From the NCBI GenBank assembly GCA_037893225.1, contig JAZGUH010000002.1, positions 620,001-684,000 on the forward strand: a stretch of DNA of 64,000 bases, given 5' to 3'. Below, one piece after another: positions 24,167 through 37,377 of the stretch. Source of the DNA: Hippasteria phrygiana. Taxonomy: Eukaryota; Echinodermata; Asteroidea; Valvatida; Goniasteridae. The position numbers were made by a program, and so were the translations under genes. A model generated the notes under the pieces. The model worked only from the letters and a program-made list of their open reading frames with translations. It did not search any database and was not told the origin of the DNA. Position 1 is the stretch's first letter; each line of letters opens with the position of its first letter.

Positions 24167-25325
24167 ATGAAATATCAACCAAATGCAGTAATTTTGACAT
24201 GTATGGATAGCTTAGATCTGGCGCTACATGTTGCAATCATCGGCGGCTTCCTAGAGTTAAAACTTGTGGAGAAAATTCAAACCTCGCAATGTTTATTTTC
24301 TTTCCGGCCAACATCTGTGTGCATATTACCGTCTATTTATTGCTCCATGCCTGTCAAATTCCCTGGGGTATGGACTTGCTTTACTCATTCATAATTGCAT
24401 GAAATATCAACCAAATTCAGTAATTTTGACATGTATGGATAGCTTAGATCTGGCGCTACATGTTGCAATCATCGGCGGCTTCTTAGAGTTAACACTTGTG
24501 GAGAAAATTCAAACCTCGCAATGTTTATTTTCTTCCTTGCCACCATCTGTGTGCATATTACCTTCTATTTATTGCTCCATGCCTGTCAAATTCCCTGGGG
24601 TATGACTTGCTTTACTCATTCATAATTGCATGAAATATCAACCAAATACAGTAATTTTGACATGTATGGATAGCTTAGATCTGGCGCTACATGTTGCAAT
24701 TATCGGCGGCTTCTTAGAGTTAACACTTGTGGAGAAAATTCAAACCTCGCAATGTTTATTTTCTTTCCGGCCAACATCTGTGTACATATTACCGTCTATT
24801 TATTGCTCCATGCATGTCAAATTCCCTGGGGTATGGACTTGCTTTATTCATTCATAATTGCATGAAATATCAACCAAATGCAGTAATTTTGACATGTATG
24901 GATAGCTTAGATCTGGCGCTACATGTTGCAATTATCGGCGGCTTCTTAGAGTTAAAACTTGTGGAGAAAATTCAAACCTCGCAATGTTTATTTTCTTTCC
25001 GGCCAACATCTGTGTACATATTACCGTCTATTTATTGCTCCATGCATGTCAAATTCCCTGGGGTATGGACTTGCTTTATTCATTCATAATTGCATGAAAT
25101 ATCAACCAAATGCAGTAATTTTGACATGTATGGATAGCTTAGATCTGGCGCTACATGTTGCAATCATTGGCGGCTTCCTAGAGTTAAAACTTGTCGAGAA
25201 AATTCAAACCTCGCAATGTTTATTTTCTTTCCGGCCAACATCTGTGTGCATATTACCTTCTATTTATTGCTCCATGCCTGTCAAATTCCCTGGGGTATGG
25301 ACTTGCTCTACTCATTAATAATTGC

Positions 25326-25557
25326 ATGAAATATCAACCAAATACAGTAATTTTGACATGTATGGATAGCTTAGATCTGGCGCTACATGTTGCAATTATC
25401 GGCGGCTTCTTAGAGTTAAAACTTGTGGAGAAAATTCAAACCTCGCAATGTTTATTTTCTTTCCGGCCAACATCTGTGTGCATATTACCGTCTATTTATT
25501 GCTCCATGCCTGTCAAATTCCCTGGGGTATGGACTTGCTTTATTCATTCATAATTGC
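25326..25557 (+). repeat. Class H2 unit (example)
   Basis: Marks: a19, t72, c75, t85, ttaaaa, c139, g155, g165, c185 and tttatt. It is the fourth member of the 10-mer, between A3 and J. Confidence 0.9.
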
Positions 25558-25789
25558 ATGAAATATCAACCAAATGCAGTAATTTTGACATGTATGGATA
25601 GCTTAGATCTGGCGCTACATGTTGCAATCATTGGCGGCTTCCTAGAGTTAAAACTTGTGGAGAAAATTCAAACCTCGCAATGTTTATTTTCTTTCCGGCC
25701 AACATCTGTGTGCATATTACCTTCTATTTATTGCTCCATGCCTGTCAAATTCCCTGGGGTATGGACTTGCTTTACTCATTCATAATTGC
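25558..25789 (+). repeat. Class J unit (example)
   Basis: Marks: g19, c72, t75, c85, ttaaaa, g102, c139, g155, t165, c185 and tttact. It resembles A3 in its first half and D2 at its end. It is the fifth member of the 10-mer. Confidence 0.9.
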
Positions 25790-26021
25790 ATGAAATATCA
25801 ACCAAATTCAGTAATTTTGACATGTATGGATAGCTTAGATCTGGCGCTACATGTTGCAATTATCGGCGGCTTCTTAGAGATAACACTTGTGGAGAAAATT
25901 CAAACCTCGCAATGTTTATTTTCTTTCCGGCCAACATCTGTGTACATATTACCGTCTATTTATTGCTCCATGCATGTCAAATTCCCTGGGGTATGGACTT
26001 GCTTTATTCATTCATAATTGC
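25790..26021 (+). repeat. Class C2 unit (example)
   Basis: Marks as C1 (t19, gagataacac, a155, a185, tttatt) but t72. It is the sixth member of the 10-mer and is also shared by the divergent modules of the 31-unit superrepeat. Confidence 0.9.
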
Positions 26022-26252
26022 ATGAAATATCAACCAAATACAGTAATTTTGACATGTATGGATAGCTTAGATCTGGCGCTACATGTTGCAATCATTGGCG
26101 GCTTCTTAGAGTTAACACTTGTGGAGAAAATTCAAACCTCGCAATGTTTATTTTCTTCCTTGCCACCATCTGTGTGCATATTACCTTCTATTTATTGCTC
26201 CATGCCTGTCAAATTCCCTGGGGTATGACTTGCTTTACTCATTCATAATTGC
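26022..26252 (+). repeat. Class E2 unit, 231 bp (example)
   Basis: Has the E cluster (c137, t139, t140, c145), ttaaca and the lost g at m206-207, but a19 and t75 instead of t19 and c75. It is the seventh member of the 10-mer and gives that repeat its second one-base-short unit. Confidence 0.9.
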
Positions 26253-26484
26253 ATGAAATATCAACCAAATACAGTAATTTTGACATGTATGGATAGCTTA
26301 GATCTGGCGCTACATGTTGCAATCATTGGCGGCTTCTTAGAGATAACACTTGTGGAGAAAATTCAAACCTCGCAATGTTTATTTTCTTTCCGGCCAACAT
26401 CTGTGTGCATATTACCGTCTATTTATTGCTCCATGCCTGTCAAATTCCCTGGGGTATGGACTTGCTTTACTCATTCATAATTGC
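26253..26484 (+). repeat. Fusion unit, K head and D2 tail
   Basis: a19, t75 and gagataacac match K. g155, c185 and tttact match D2. It follows E2 and precedes E1, taking the place of the K-D2 pair, so this 10-mer copy has nine units. The switch lies within 26348-26406. Confidence 0.82.
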
Positions 26485-26715
26485 ATGAAATATCAACCAA
26501 ATTCAGTAATTTTGACATGTATGGATAGCTTAGATCTGGCGCTACATGTTGCAATCATCGGCGGCTTCTTAGAGTTAACACTTGTGGAGAAAATTCAAAC
26601 CTCGCAATGTTTATTTTCTTCCTTGCCACCATCTGTGTGCATATTACCTTCTATTTATTGCTCCATGCCTGTCAAATTCCCTGGGGTATGACTTGCTTTA
26701 CTCATTCATAATTGC

Positions 26716-29700
26716 ATGAAATATCAACCAAATACAGTAATTTTGACATGTATGGATAGCTTAGATCTGGCGCTACATGTTGCAATTATCGGCGGCTTCT
26801 TAGAGTTAACACTTGTGGAGAAAATTCAAACCTCGCAATGTTTATTTTCTTTCCGGCCAACATCTGTGTACATATTACCGTCTATTTATTGCTCCATGCA
26901 TGTCAAATTCCCTGGGGTATGGACTTGCTTTATTCATTCATAATTGCATGAAATATCAACCAAATGCAGTAATTTTGACATGTATGGATAGCTTAGATCT
27001 GGCGCTACATGTTGCAATTATCGGCGGCTTCTTAGAGTTAAAACTTGTGGAGAAAATTCAAACCTCGCAATGTTTATTTTCTTTCCGGCCAACATCTGTG
27101 TACATATTACCGTCTATTTATTGCTCCATGCATGTCAAATTCCCTGGGGTATGGACTTGCTTTATTCATTCATAATTGCATGAAATATCAACCAAATGCA
27201 GTAATTTTGACATGTATGGATAGCTTAGATCTGGCGCTACATGTTGCAATCATTGGCGGCTTCCTAGAGTTAAAACTTGTCGAGAAAATTCAAACCTCGC
27301 AATGTTTATTTTCTTTCCGGCCAACATCTGTGTGCATATTACCTTCTATTTATTGCTCCATGCCTGTCAAATTCCCTGGGGTATGGACTTGCTCTACTCA
27401 TTAATAATTGCATGAAATATCAACCAAATACAGTAATTTTGACATGTATGGATAGCTTAGATCTGGCGCTACATGTTGCAATTATCGGCGGCTTCTTAGA
27501 GTTAAAACTTGTGGAGAAAATTCAAACCTCGCAATGTTTATTTTCTTTCCGGCCAACATCTGTGTGCATATTACCGTCTATTTATTGCTCCATGCCTGTC
27601 AAATTCCCTGGGGTATGGACTTGCTTTATTCATTCATAATTGCATGAAATATCAACCAAATGCAGTAATTTTGACATGTATGGATAGCTTAGATCTGGCG
27701 CTACATGTTGCAATCATTGGCGGCTTCCTAGAGTTAAAACTTGTGGAGAAAATTCAAACCTCGCAATGTTTATTTTCTTTCCGGCCAACATCTGTGTGCA
27801 TATTACCTTCTATTTATTGCTCCATGCCTGTCAAATTCCCTGGGGTATGGACTTGCTTTACTCATTCATAATTGCATGAAATATCAACCAAATTCAGTAA
27901 TTTTGACATGTATGGATAGCTTAGATCTGGCGCTACATGTTGCAATTATCGGCGGCTTCTTAGAGATAACACTTGTGGAGAAAATTCAAACCTCGCAATG
28001 TTTATTTTCTTTCCGGCCAACATCTGTGTACATATTACCGTCTATTTATTGCTCCATGCATGTCAAATTCCCTGGGGTATGGACTTGCTTTATTCATTCA
28101 TAATTGCATGAAATATCAACCAAATACAGTAATTTTGACATGTATGGATAGCTTAGATCTGGCGCTACATGTTGCAATCATTGGCGGCTTCTTAGAGTTA
28201 ACACTTGTGGAGAAAATTCAAACCTCGCAATGTTTATTTTCTTCCTTGCCACCATCTGTGTGCATATTACCTTCTATTTATTGCTCCATGCCTGTCAAAT
28301 TCCCTGGGGTATGACTTGCTTTACTCATTCATAATTGCATGAAATATCAACCAAATACAGTAATTTTGACATGTATGGATAGCTTAGATCTGGCGCTACA
28401 TGTTGCAATCATTGGCGGCTTCTTAGAGATAACACTTGTGGAGAAAATTCAAACCTCGCAATGTTTATTTTCTTTCCGGCCAACATCTGTGTACATATTA
28501 CCGTCTATTTATTGCTCCATGCATGTCAAATTCCCTGGGGTATGGACTTGCTTTATTCATTCATAATTGCATGAAATATCAACCAAATGCAGTAATTTTG
28601 ACATGTATGGATAGCTTAGATCTGGCGCTACATGTTGCAATCATCGGCGGCTTCCTAGAGTTAAAACTTGTGGAGAAAATTCAAACCTCGCAATGTTTAT
28701 TTTCTTTCCGGCCAACATCTGTGTGCATATTACCGTCTATTTATTGCTCCATGCCTGTCAAATTCCCTGGGGTATGGACTTGCTTTACTCATTCATAATT
28801 GCATGAAATATCAACCAAATTCAGTAATTTTGACATGTATGGATAGCTTAGATCTGGCGCTACATGTTGCAATCATCGGCGGCTTCTTAGAGTTAACACT
28901 TGTGGAGAAAATTCAAACCTCGCAATGTTTATTTTCTTCCTTGCCACCATCTGTGTGCATATTACCTTCTATTTATTGCTCCATGCCTGTCAAATTCCCT
29001 GGGGTATGACTTGCTTTACTCATTCATAATTGCATGAAATATCAACCAAATACAGTAATTTTGACATGTATGGATAGCTTAGATCTGGCGCTACATGTTG
29101 CAATTATCGGCGGCTTCTTAGAGTTAACACTTGTGGAGAAAATTCAAACCTCGCAATGTTTATTTTCTTTCCGGCCAACATCTGTGTACATATTACCGTC
29201 TATTTATTGCTCCATGCATGTCAAATTCCCTGGGGTATGGACTTGCTTTATTCATTCATAATTGCATGAAATATCAACCAAATGCAGTAATTTTGACATG
29301 TATGGATAGCTTAGATCTGGCGCTACATGTTGCAATTATCGGCGGCTTCTTAGAGTTAAAACTTGTGGAGAAAATTCAAACCTCGCAATGTTTATTTTCT
29401 TTCCGGCCAACATCTGTGTACATATTACCGTCTATTTATTGCTCCATGCATGTCAAATTCCCTGGGGTATGGACTTGCTTTATTCATTCATAATTGCATG
29501 AAATATCAACCAAATGCAGTAATTTTGACATGTATGGATAGCTTAGATCTGGCGCTACATGTTGCAATCATTGGCGGCTTCCTAGAGTTAAAACTTGTCG
29601 AGAAAATTCAAACCTCGCAATGTTTATTTTCTTTCCGGCCAACATCTGTGTGCATATTACCTTCTATTTATTGCTCCATGCCTGTCAAATTCCCTGGGGT

Positions 29701-31351
29701 ATGGACTTGCTCTACTCATTAATAATTGCATGAAATATCAACCAAATACAGTAATTTTGACATGTATGGATAGCTTAGATCTGGCGCTACATGTTGCAAT
29801 TATCGGCGGCTTCTTAGAGTTAAAACTTGTGGAGAAAATTCAAACCTCGCAATGTTTATTTTCTTTCCGGCCAACATCTGTGTGCATATTACCGTCTATT
29901 TATTGCTCCATGCCTGTCAAATTCCCTGGGGTATGGACTTGCTTTATTCATTCATAATTGCATGAAATATCAACCAAATGCAGTAATTTTGACATGTATG
30001 GATAGCTTAGATCTGGCGCTACATGTTGCAATCATTGGCGGCTTCCTAGAGTTAAAACTTGTGGAGAAAATTCAAACCTCGCAATGTTTATTTTCTTTCC
30101 GGCCAACATCTGTGTGCATATTACCTTCTATTTATTGCTCCATGCCTGTCAAATTCCCTGGGGTATGGACTTGCTTTACTCATTCATAATTGCATGAAAT
30201 ATCAACCAAATTCAGTAATTTTGACATGTATGGATAGCTTAGATCTGGCGCTACATGTTGCAATTATCGGCGGCTTCTTAGAGATAACACTTGTGGAGAA
30301 AATTCAAACCTCGCAATGTTTATTTTCTTTCCGGCCAACATCTGTGTACATATTACCGTCTATTTATTGCTCCATGCATGTCAAATTCCCTGGGGTATGG
30401 ACTTGCTTTATTCATTCATAATTGCATGAAATATCAACCAAATACAGTAATTTTGACATGTATGGATAGCTTAGATCTGGCGCTACATGTTGCAATCATT
30501 GGCGGCTTCTTAGAGTTAACACTTGTGGAGAAAATTCAAACCTCGCAATGTTTATTTTCTTCCTTGCCACCATCTGTGTGCATATTACCTTCTATTTATT
30601 GCTCCATGCCTGTCAAATTCCCTGGGGTATGACTTGCTTTACTCATTCATAATTGCATGAAATATCAACCAAATACAGTAATTTTGACATGTATGGATAG
30701 CTTAGATCTGGCGCTACATGTTGCAATCATTGGCGGCTTCTTAGAGATAACACTTGTGGAGAAAATTCAAACCTCGCAATGTTTATTTTCTTTCCGGCCA
30801 ACATCTGTGTACATATTACCGTCTATTTATTGCTCCATGCATGTCAAATTCCCTGGGGTATGGACTTGCTTTATTCATTCATAATTGCATGAAATATCAA
30901 CCAAATGCAGTAATTTTGACATGTATGGATAGCTTAGATCTGGCGCTACATGTTGCAATCATCGGCGGCTTCCTAGAGTTAAAACTTGTGGAGAAAATTC
31001 AAACCTCGCAATGTTTATTTTCTTTCCGGCCAACATCTGTGTGCATATTACCGTCTATTTATTGCTCCATGCCTGTCAAATTCCCTGGGGTATGGACTTG
31101 CTTTACTCATTCATAATTGCATGAAATATCAACCAAATTCAGTAATTTTGACATGTATGGATAGCTTAGATCTGGCGCTACATGTTGCAATCATCGGCGG
31201 CTTCTTAGAGTTAACACTTGTGGAGAAAATTCAAACCTCGCAATGTTTATTTTCTTCCTTGCCACCATCTGTGTGCATATTACCTTCTATTTATTGCTCC
31301 ATGCCTGTCAAATTCCCTGGGGTATGACTTGCTTTACTCATTCATAATTGC
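26716..31351 (+). repeat. Two copies of the 10-unit HOR F2-G-A3-H2-J-C2-E2-K-D2-E1
   Basis: 26716-29033 and 29034-31351 are consecutive 2,318-bp copies (ten units, two of them 231 bp). All diagnostic sites agree between the two. Confidence 0.9.
28339..28570 (+). repeat. Class K unit (example)
   Basis: Marks: a19, c72, t75, t85, gagataacac, c139, a155, a159, g165, a185 and tttatt. It is the eighth member of the 10-mer, between E2 and a D unit. Confidence 0.9.
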
Positions 31352-32278
31352 ATGAAATATCAACCAAATACAGTAATTTTGACATGTATGGATAGCTTAG
31401 ATCTGGCGCTACATGTTGCAATTATCGGCGGCTTCTTAGAGTTAACACTTGTGGAGAAAATTCAAACCTCGCAATGTTTATTTTCTTTCCGGCCAACATC
31501 TGTGTACATATTACCGTCTATTTATTGCTCCATGCATGTCAAATTCCCTGGGGTATGGACTTGCTTTATTCATTCATAATTGCATGAAATATCAACCAAA
31601 TGCAGTAATTTTGACATGTATGGATAGCTTAGATCTGGCGCTACATGTTGCAATTATCGGCGGCTTCTTAGAGTTAAAACTTGTGGAGAAAATTCAAACC
31701 TCGCAATGTTTATTTTCTTTCCGGCCAACATCTGTGTACATATTACCGTCTATTTATTGCTCCATGCATGTCAAATTCCCTGGGGTATGGACTTGCTTTA
31801 TTCATTCATAATTGCATGAAATATCAACCAAATGCAGTAATTTTGACATGTATGGATAGCTTAGATCTGGCGCTACATGTTGCAATCATCGGCGGCTTCC
31901 TAGAGTTAAAACTTGTGGAGAAAATTCAAACCTCGCAATGTTTATTTTCTTTCCGGCCAACATCTGTGTGCATATTACCGTCTATTTATTGCTCCATGCC
32001 TGTCAAATTCCCTGGGGTATGGACTTGCTTTACTCATTCATAATTGCATGAAATATCAACCAAATTCAGTAATTTTGACATGTATGGATAGCTTAGATCT
32101 GGCGCTACATGTTGCAATCATCGGCGGCTTCTTAGAGTTAACACTTGTGGAGAAAATTCAAACCTCGCAATGTTTATTTTCTTCCTTGCCACCATCTGTG
32201 TGCATATTACCTTCTATTTATTGCTCCATGCCTGTCAAATTCCCTGGGGTATGACTTGCTTTACTCATTCATAATTGC
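31352..32278 (+). repeat. Shortened 10-mer copy, F2-G-D2-E1
   Basis: Four units in which G joins directly to D2, lacking A3 H2 J C2 E2 K. No fusion unit is visible, so the exchange point was in sequence common to the partners. The same four-unit string is at 46646-47572 in the copied block. Confidence 0.85.
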
Positions 32279-35200
32279 ATGAAATATCAACCAAATACAG
32301 TAATTTTGACATGTATGGATAGCTTAGATCTGGCGCTACATGTTGCAATTATCGGCGGCTTCTTAGAGTTAACACTTGTGGAGAAAATTCAAACCTCGCA
32401 ATGTTTATTTTCTTTCCGGCCAACATCTGTGTACATATTACCGTCTATTTATTGCTCCATGCATGTCAAATTCCCTGGGGTATGGACTTGCTTTATTCAT
32501 TCATAATTGCATGAAATATCAACCAAATGCAGTAATTTTGACATGTATGGATAGCTTAGATCTGGCGCTACATGTTGCAATTATCGGCGGCTTCTTAGAG
32601 TTAAAACTTGTGGAGAAAATTCAAACCTCGCAATGTTTATTTTCTTTCCGGCCAACATCTGTGTACATATTACCGTCTATTTATTGCTCCATGCATGTCA
32701 AATTCCCTGGGGTATGGACTTGCTTTATTCATTCATAATTGCATGAAATATCAACCAAATGCAGTAATTTTGACATGTATGGATAGCTTAGATCTGGCGC
32801 TACATGTTGCAATCATTGGCGGCTTCTTAGAGTTAAAACTTGTCGAGAAAATTCAAACCTCGCAATGTTTATTTTCTTTCCGGCCAACATCTGTGTGCAT
32901 ATTACCTTCTATTTATTGCTCCATGCCTGTCAAATTCCCTGGGGTATGGACTTGCTCTACTCATTAATAATTGCATGAAATATCAACCAAATACAGTAAT
33001 TTTGACATGTATGGATAGCTTAGATCTGGCGCTACATGTTGCAATTATCGGCGGCTTCTTAGAGTTAAAACTTGTGGAGAAAATTCAAACCTCGCAATGT
33101 TTATTTTCTTTCCGGCCAACATCTGTGTGCATATTACCGTCTATTTATTGCTCCATGCCTGTCAAATTCCCTGGGGTATGGACTTGCTTTATTCATTCAT
33201 AATTGCATGAAATATCAACCAAATGCAGTAATTTTGACATGTATGGATAGCTTAGATCTGGCGCTACATGTTGCAATCATTGGCGGCTTCCTAGAGTTAA
33301 AACTTGTGGAGAAAATTCAAACCTCGCAATGTTTATTTTCTTTCCGGCCAACATCTGTGTGCATATTACCTTCTATTTATTGCTCCATGCCTGTCAAATT
33401 CCCTGGGGTATGGACTTGCTTTACTCATTCATAATTGCATGAAATATCAACCAAATTCAGTAATTTTGACATGTATGGATAGCTTAGATCTGGCGCTACA
33501 TGTTGCAATTATCGGCGGCTTCTTAGAGATAACACTTGTGGAGAAAATTCAAACCTCGCAATGTTTATTTTCTTTCCGGCCAACATCTGTGTACATATTA
33601 CCGTCTATTTATTGCTCCATGCATGTCAAATTCCCTGGGGTATGGACTTGCTTTATTCATTCATAATTGCATGAAATATCAACCAAATACAGTAATTTTG
33701 ACATGTATGGATAGCTTAGATCTGGCGCTACATGTTGCAATCATTGGCGGCTTCTTAGAGTTAACACTTGTGGAGAAAATTCAAACCTCGCAATGTTTAT
33801 TTTCTTCCTTGCCACCATCTGTGTGCATATTACCTTCTATTTATTGCTCCATGCCTGTCAAATTCCCTGGGGTATGACTTGCTTTACTCATTCATAATTG
33901 CATGAAATATCAACCAAATACAGTAATTTTGACATGTATGGATAGCTTAGATCTGGCGCTACATGTTGCAATCATTGGCGGCTTCTTAGAGATAACACTT
34001 GTGGAGAAAATTCAAACCTCGCAATGTTTATTTTCTTTCCGGCCAACATCTGTGTACATATTACCGTCTATTTATTGCTCCATGCATGTCAAATTCCCTG
34101 GGGTATGGACTTGCTTTATTCATTCATAATTGCATGAAATATCAACCAAATGCAGTAATTTTGACATGTATGGATAGCTTAGATCTGGCGCTACATGTTG
34201 CAATCATCGGCGGCTTCCTAGAGTTAAAACTTGTGGAGAAAATTCAAACCTCGCAATGTTTATTTTCTTTCCGGCCAACATCTGTGTGCATATTACCGTC
34301 TATTTATTGCTCCATGCCTGTCAAATTCCCTGGGGTATGGACTTGCTTTACTCATTCATAATTGCATGAAATATCAACCAAATTCAGTAATTTTGACATG
34401 TATGGATAGCTTAGATCTGGCGCTACATGTTGCAATCATCGGCGGCTTCTTAGAGTTAACACTTGTGGAGAAAATTCAAACCTCGCAATGTTTATTTTCT
34501 TCCTTGCCACCATCTGTGTGCATATTACCTTCTATTTATTGCTCCATGCCTGTCAAATTCCCTGGGGTATGACTTGCTTTACTCATTCATAATTGCATGA
34601 AATATCAACCAAATACAGTAATTTTGACATGTATGGATAGCTTAGATCTGGCGCTACATGTTGCAATTATCGGCGGCTTCTTAGAGTTAACACTTGTGGA
34701 GAAAATTCAAACCTCGCAATGTTTATTTTCTTTCCGGCCAACATCTGTGTACATATTACCGTCTATTTATTGCTCCATGCATGTCAAATTCCCTGGGGTA
34801 TGGACTTGCTTTATTCATTCATAATTGCATGAAATATCAACCAAATGCAGTAATTTTGACATGTATGGATAGCTTAGATCTGGCGCTACATGTTGCAATT
34901 ATCGGCGGCTTCTTAGAGTTAAAACTTGTGGAGAAAATTCAAACCTCGCAATGTTTATTTTCTTTCCGGCCAACATCTGTGTACATATTACCGTCTATTT
35001 ATTGCTCCATGCATGTCAAATTCCCTGGGGTATGGACTTGCTTTATTCATTCATAATTGCATGAAATATCAACCAAATGCAGTAATTTTGACATGTATGG
35101 ATAGCTTAGATCTGGCGCTACATGTTGCAATCATTGGCGGCTTCCTAGAGTTAAAACTTGTCGAGAAAATTCAAACCTCGCAATGTTTATTTTCTTTCCG

Positions 35201-36219
35201 GCCAACATCTGTGTGCATATTACCTTCTATTTATTGCTCCATGCCTGTCAAATTCCCTGGGGTATGGACTTGCTCTACTCATCAATAATTGCATGAAATA
35301 TCAACCAAATACAGTAATTTTGACATGTATGGATAGCTTAGATCTGGCGCTACATGTTGCAATTATCGGCGGCTTCTTAGAGTTAAAACTTGTGGAGAAA
35401 ATTCAAACCTCGCAATGTTTATTTTCTTTCCGGCCAACATCTGTGTGCATATTACCGTCTATTTATTGCTCCATGCCTGTCAAATTCCCTGGGGTATGGA
35501 CTTGCTTTATTCATTCATAATTGCATGAAATATCAACCAAATGCAGTAATTTTGACATGTATGGATAGCTTAGATCTGGCGCTACATGTTGCAATCATTG
35601 GCGGCTTCCTAGAGTTAAAACTTGTGGAGAAAATTCAAACCTCGCAATGTTTATTTTCTTTCCGGCCAACATCTGTGTGCATATTACCTTCTATTTATTG
35701 CTCCATGCCTGTCAAATTCCCTGGGGTATGGACTTGCTTTACTCATTCATAATTGCATGAAATATCAACCAAATTCAGTAATTTTGACATGTATGGATAG
35801 CTTAGATCTGGCGCTACATGTTGCAATTATCGGCGGCTTCTTAGAGATAACACTTGTGGAGAAAATTCAAACCTCGCAATGTTTATTTTCTTTCCGGCCA
35901 ACATCTGTGTACATATTACCGTCTATTTATTGCTCCATGCATGTCAAATTCCCTGGGGTATGGACTTGCTTTATTCATTCATAATTGCATGAAATATCAA
36001 CCAAATACAGTAATTTTGACATGTATGGATAGCTTAGATCTGGCGCTACATGTTGCAATCATTGGCGGCTTCTTAGAGTTAACACTTGTGGAGAAAATTC
36101 AAACCTCGCAATGTTTATTTTCTTCCTTGCCACCATCTGTGTGCATATTACCTTCTATTTATTGCTCCATGCCTGTCAAATTCCCTGGGGTATGACTTGC
36201 TTTACTCATTCATAATTGC
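32279..36219 (+). repeat. One full 10-mer and a seven-unit partial copy
   Basis: 32279-34596 is a full F2 to E1 10-mer whose A3 (32743) has t85 rather than c85. 34597-36219 is F2 G A3 H2 J C2 E2, and its A3 has the m223 change. It then runs into L rather than K. Confidence 0.87.
35061..35292 (+). repeat. A3 subtype with c at m223
   Basis: An A3 unit whose ending reads actcatcaataatt, t-to-c at m223, which removes the early TAA. The same mark is seen at 42011, 50355 and 59159. The copies at 42011 and 59159 also have t19. It is a useful tracer for the large duplications. Confidence 0.88.
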
Positions 36220-36451
36220 ATGAAATATCAACCAAATACAGTAATTTTGACATGTATGGATAGCTTAGATCTGGCGCTACATGTTGCAATCATCGGCGGC
36301 TTCCTAGAGTTAAAACTTGTGGAGAAAATTCAAACCTCGCAATGTTCATTTTCTTTCCGGCCAACATCTGTGTACATGTTACCGTCTATTTATTGCTCCA
36401 TGCATGTCAAATTCCCTGGGGTATGGACTTGCTTTACTCATTCATAATTGC
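36220..36451 (+). repeat. Class L unit (example)
   Basis: Marks: a19, c72, c75, c85, ttaaaa, c128 (tgttcatttt), a155, g159, g165, a185 and tttact. c128 is seen in no other class. Copies at 36220, 43170, 51514, 53136 and 60318 all follow E2 and precede M. Confidence 0.9.
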
Positions 36452-36683
36452 ATGAAATATCAACCAAATTCAGTAATTTTGACATGTATGGATAACTTAG
36501 ATCTGGCGCTACATGTTGCAATCATCGGCGGCTTCTTAGAGTTAACACTTGTGGAGAAAATTCAAACCTCGCAATGTTTATTTTCTTTCCGGCCAACATC
36601 TGTGTACATATTACCGTCTATTTATTGCTCCATGCATGTCAAATTCCCTGGGGTATGGACTTCCTTTATTCATTCATAATTGC
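36452..36683 (+). repeat. Class M unit (example)
   Basis: Marks: t19, a44 (gataactta), c72, c75, t85, ttaaca, a155, a185, c212 (acttcctt) and tttatt. a44 is the only substitution I found in the otherwise invariant m20-m71 core. It is always between L and N. Confidence 0.9.
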
Positions 36684-36914
36684 ATGAAATATCAACCAAA
36701 TGCAGTAATTTTGACATGTATGGATAGCTTAGATCTGGCGCTACATGTTGCAATTATCGGCGGCTTTTTAGAGTTAAAACTTGTGGAGAAAATTCAAACC
36801 TCGCAATGTTTTTTTCTTTCCGGCCAACATCTGTGTACATATTACCGTCTATTTATTGCTCCATGCATGTCAAATTCCCTGGGGTATGGACTTGCTTTAT
36901 TCATTCATAATTGC
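36684..36914 (+). repeat. Class N unit, 231 bp by a different deletion (example)
   Basis: Marks: g19, t72, t84 (a run of five t before agag), ttaaaa, loss of the a at m129 (a run of seven t replaces tttatttt), a155, a185 and tttatt. Unlike the E-type short units it keeps tatgg. The deletion shifts frame and gives open frames of 196-197 codons with the next unit. Confidence 0.9.
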
Positions 36915-37146
36915 ATGAAATATCAACCAAATGCAGTAATTTTGACATGTATGGATAGCTTAGATCTGGCGCTACATGTTGCAATCATCGGCGGCTTCCT
37001 AGAGTTAAAACTTGTGGAGAAAATTCAAACCTCGCAATGTTTATTTTCTTTCCGGCCAACATCTGTGTGCATATTACCTTCTATTTATTGCTCCATGCCT
37101 GTCAAATTCCCTGGGGTATGGACTTGCTCTACTCATTAATAATTGC

Positions 37147-37377
37147 ATGAAATATTAACCAAATTCAGTAATTTTGACATGTATGGATAGCTTAGATCTG
37201 GCGCTACATGTTGCAATTATCGGCGGCTTCTTAGAGATAACACTTGTGGAGAAAATTCAAACCTCGCAATGTTTATTTTCTTTCCGGCCAACATCTGTGT
37301 ACATGTTACCGTCTATTTATTGCTCCATGCATGTCAAATTCCCTGGGGTATGACTTGCTTTACTCATTCATAATTGC
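37147..37377 (+). repeat. Class O unit, 231 bp (example)
   Basis: Marks: t10 (aaatattaacc), t19, t72, c75, gagataacac, a155, g159, g165, a185, lost g at m206-207, and tttact. The t10 change puts a TAA three codons after the m1 ATG. Other copies are at 54063 and 61245. Confidence 0.9.

Larger units (their letters stand above)
23703..26715 (+). repeat. Transition from 6-mer to 10-mer organisation
   Basis: Order: A3 H-like D2 E1 F2 G (23703-25093), then A3 H2 J C2 E2 K/D E1 (25094-26715). A1, B and C1 disappear from here on, and H2, J, C2, E2 and K appear for the first time. The switch is complete within about 3 kb. Confidence 0.85.

Noticed and set aside
36549..37139. 196-codon open frame (and copies at 43499, 51843, 53465, 60647)
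   Set aside because: It is produced by the one-base deletion in class N joining two units in frame, begins at TTG and encodes the same repeated segment twice. No domain, signal or separate upstream region is visible.
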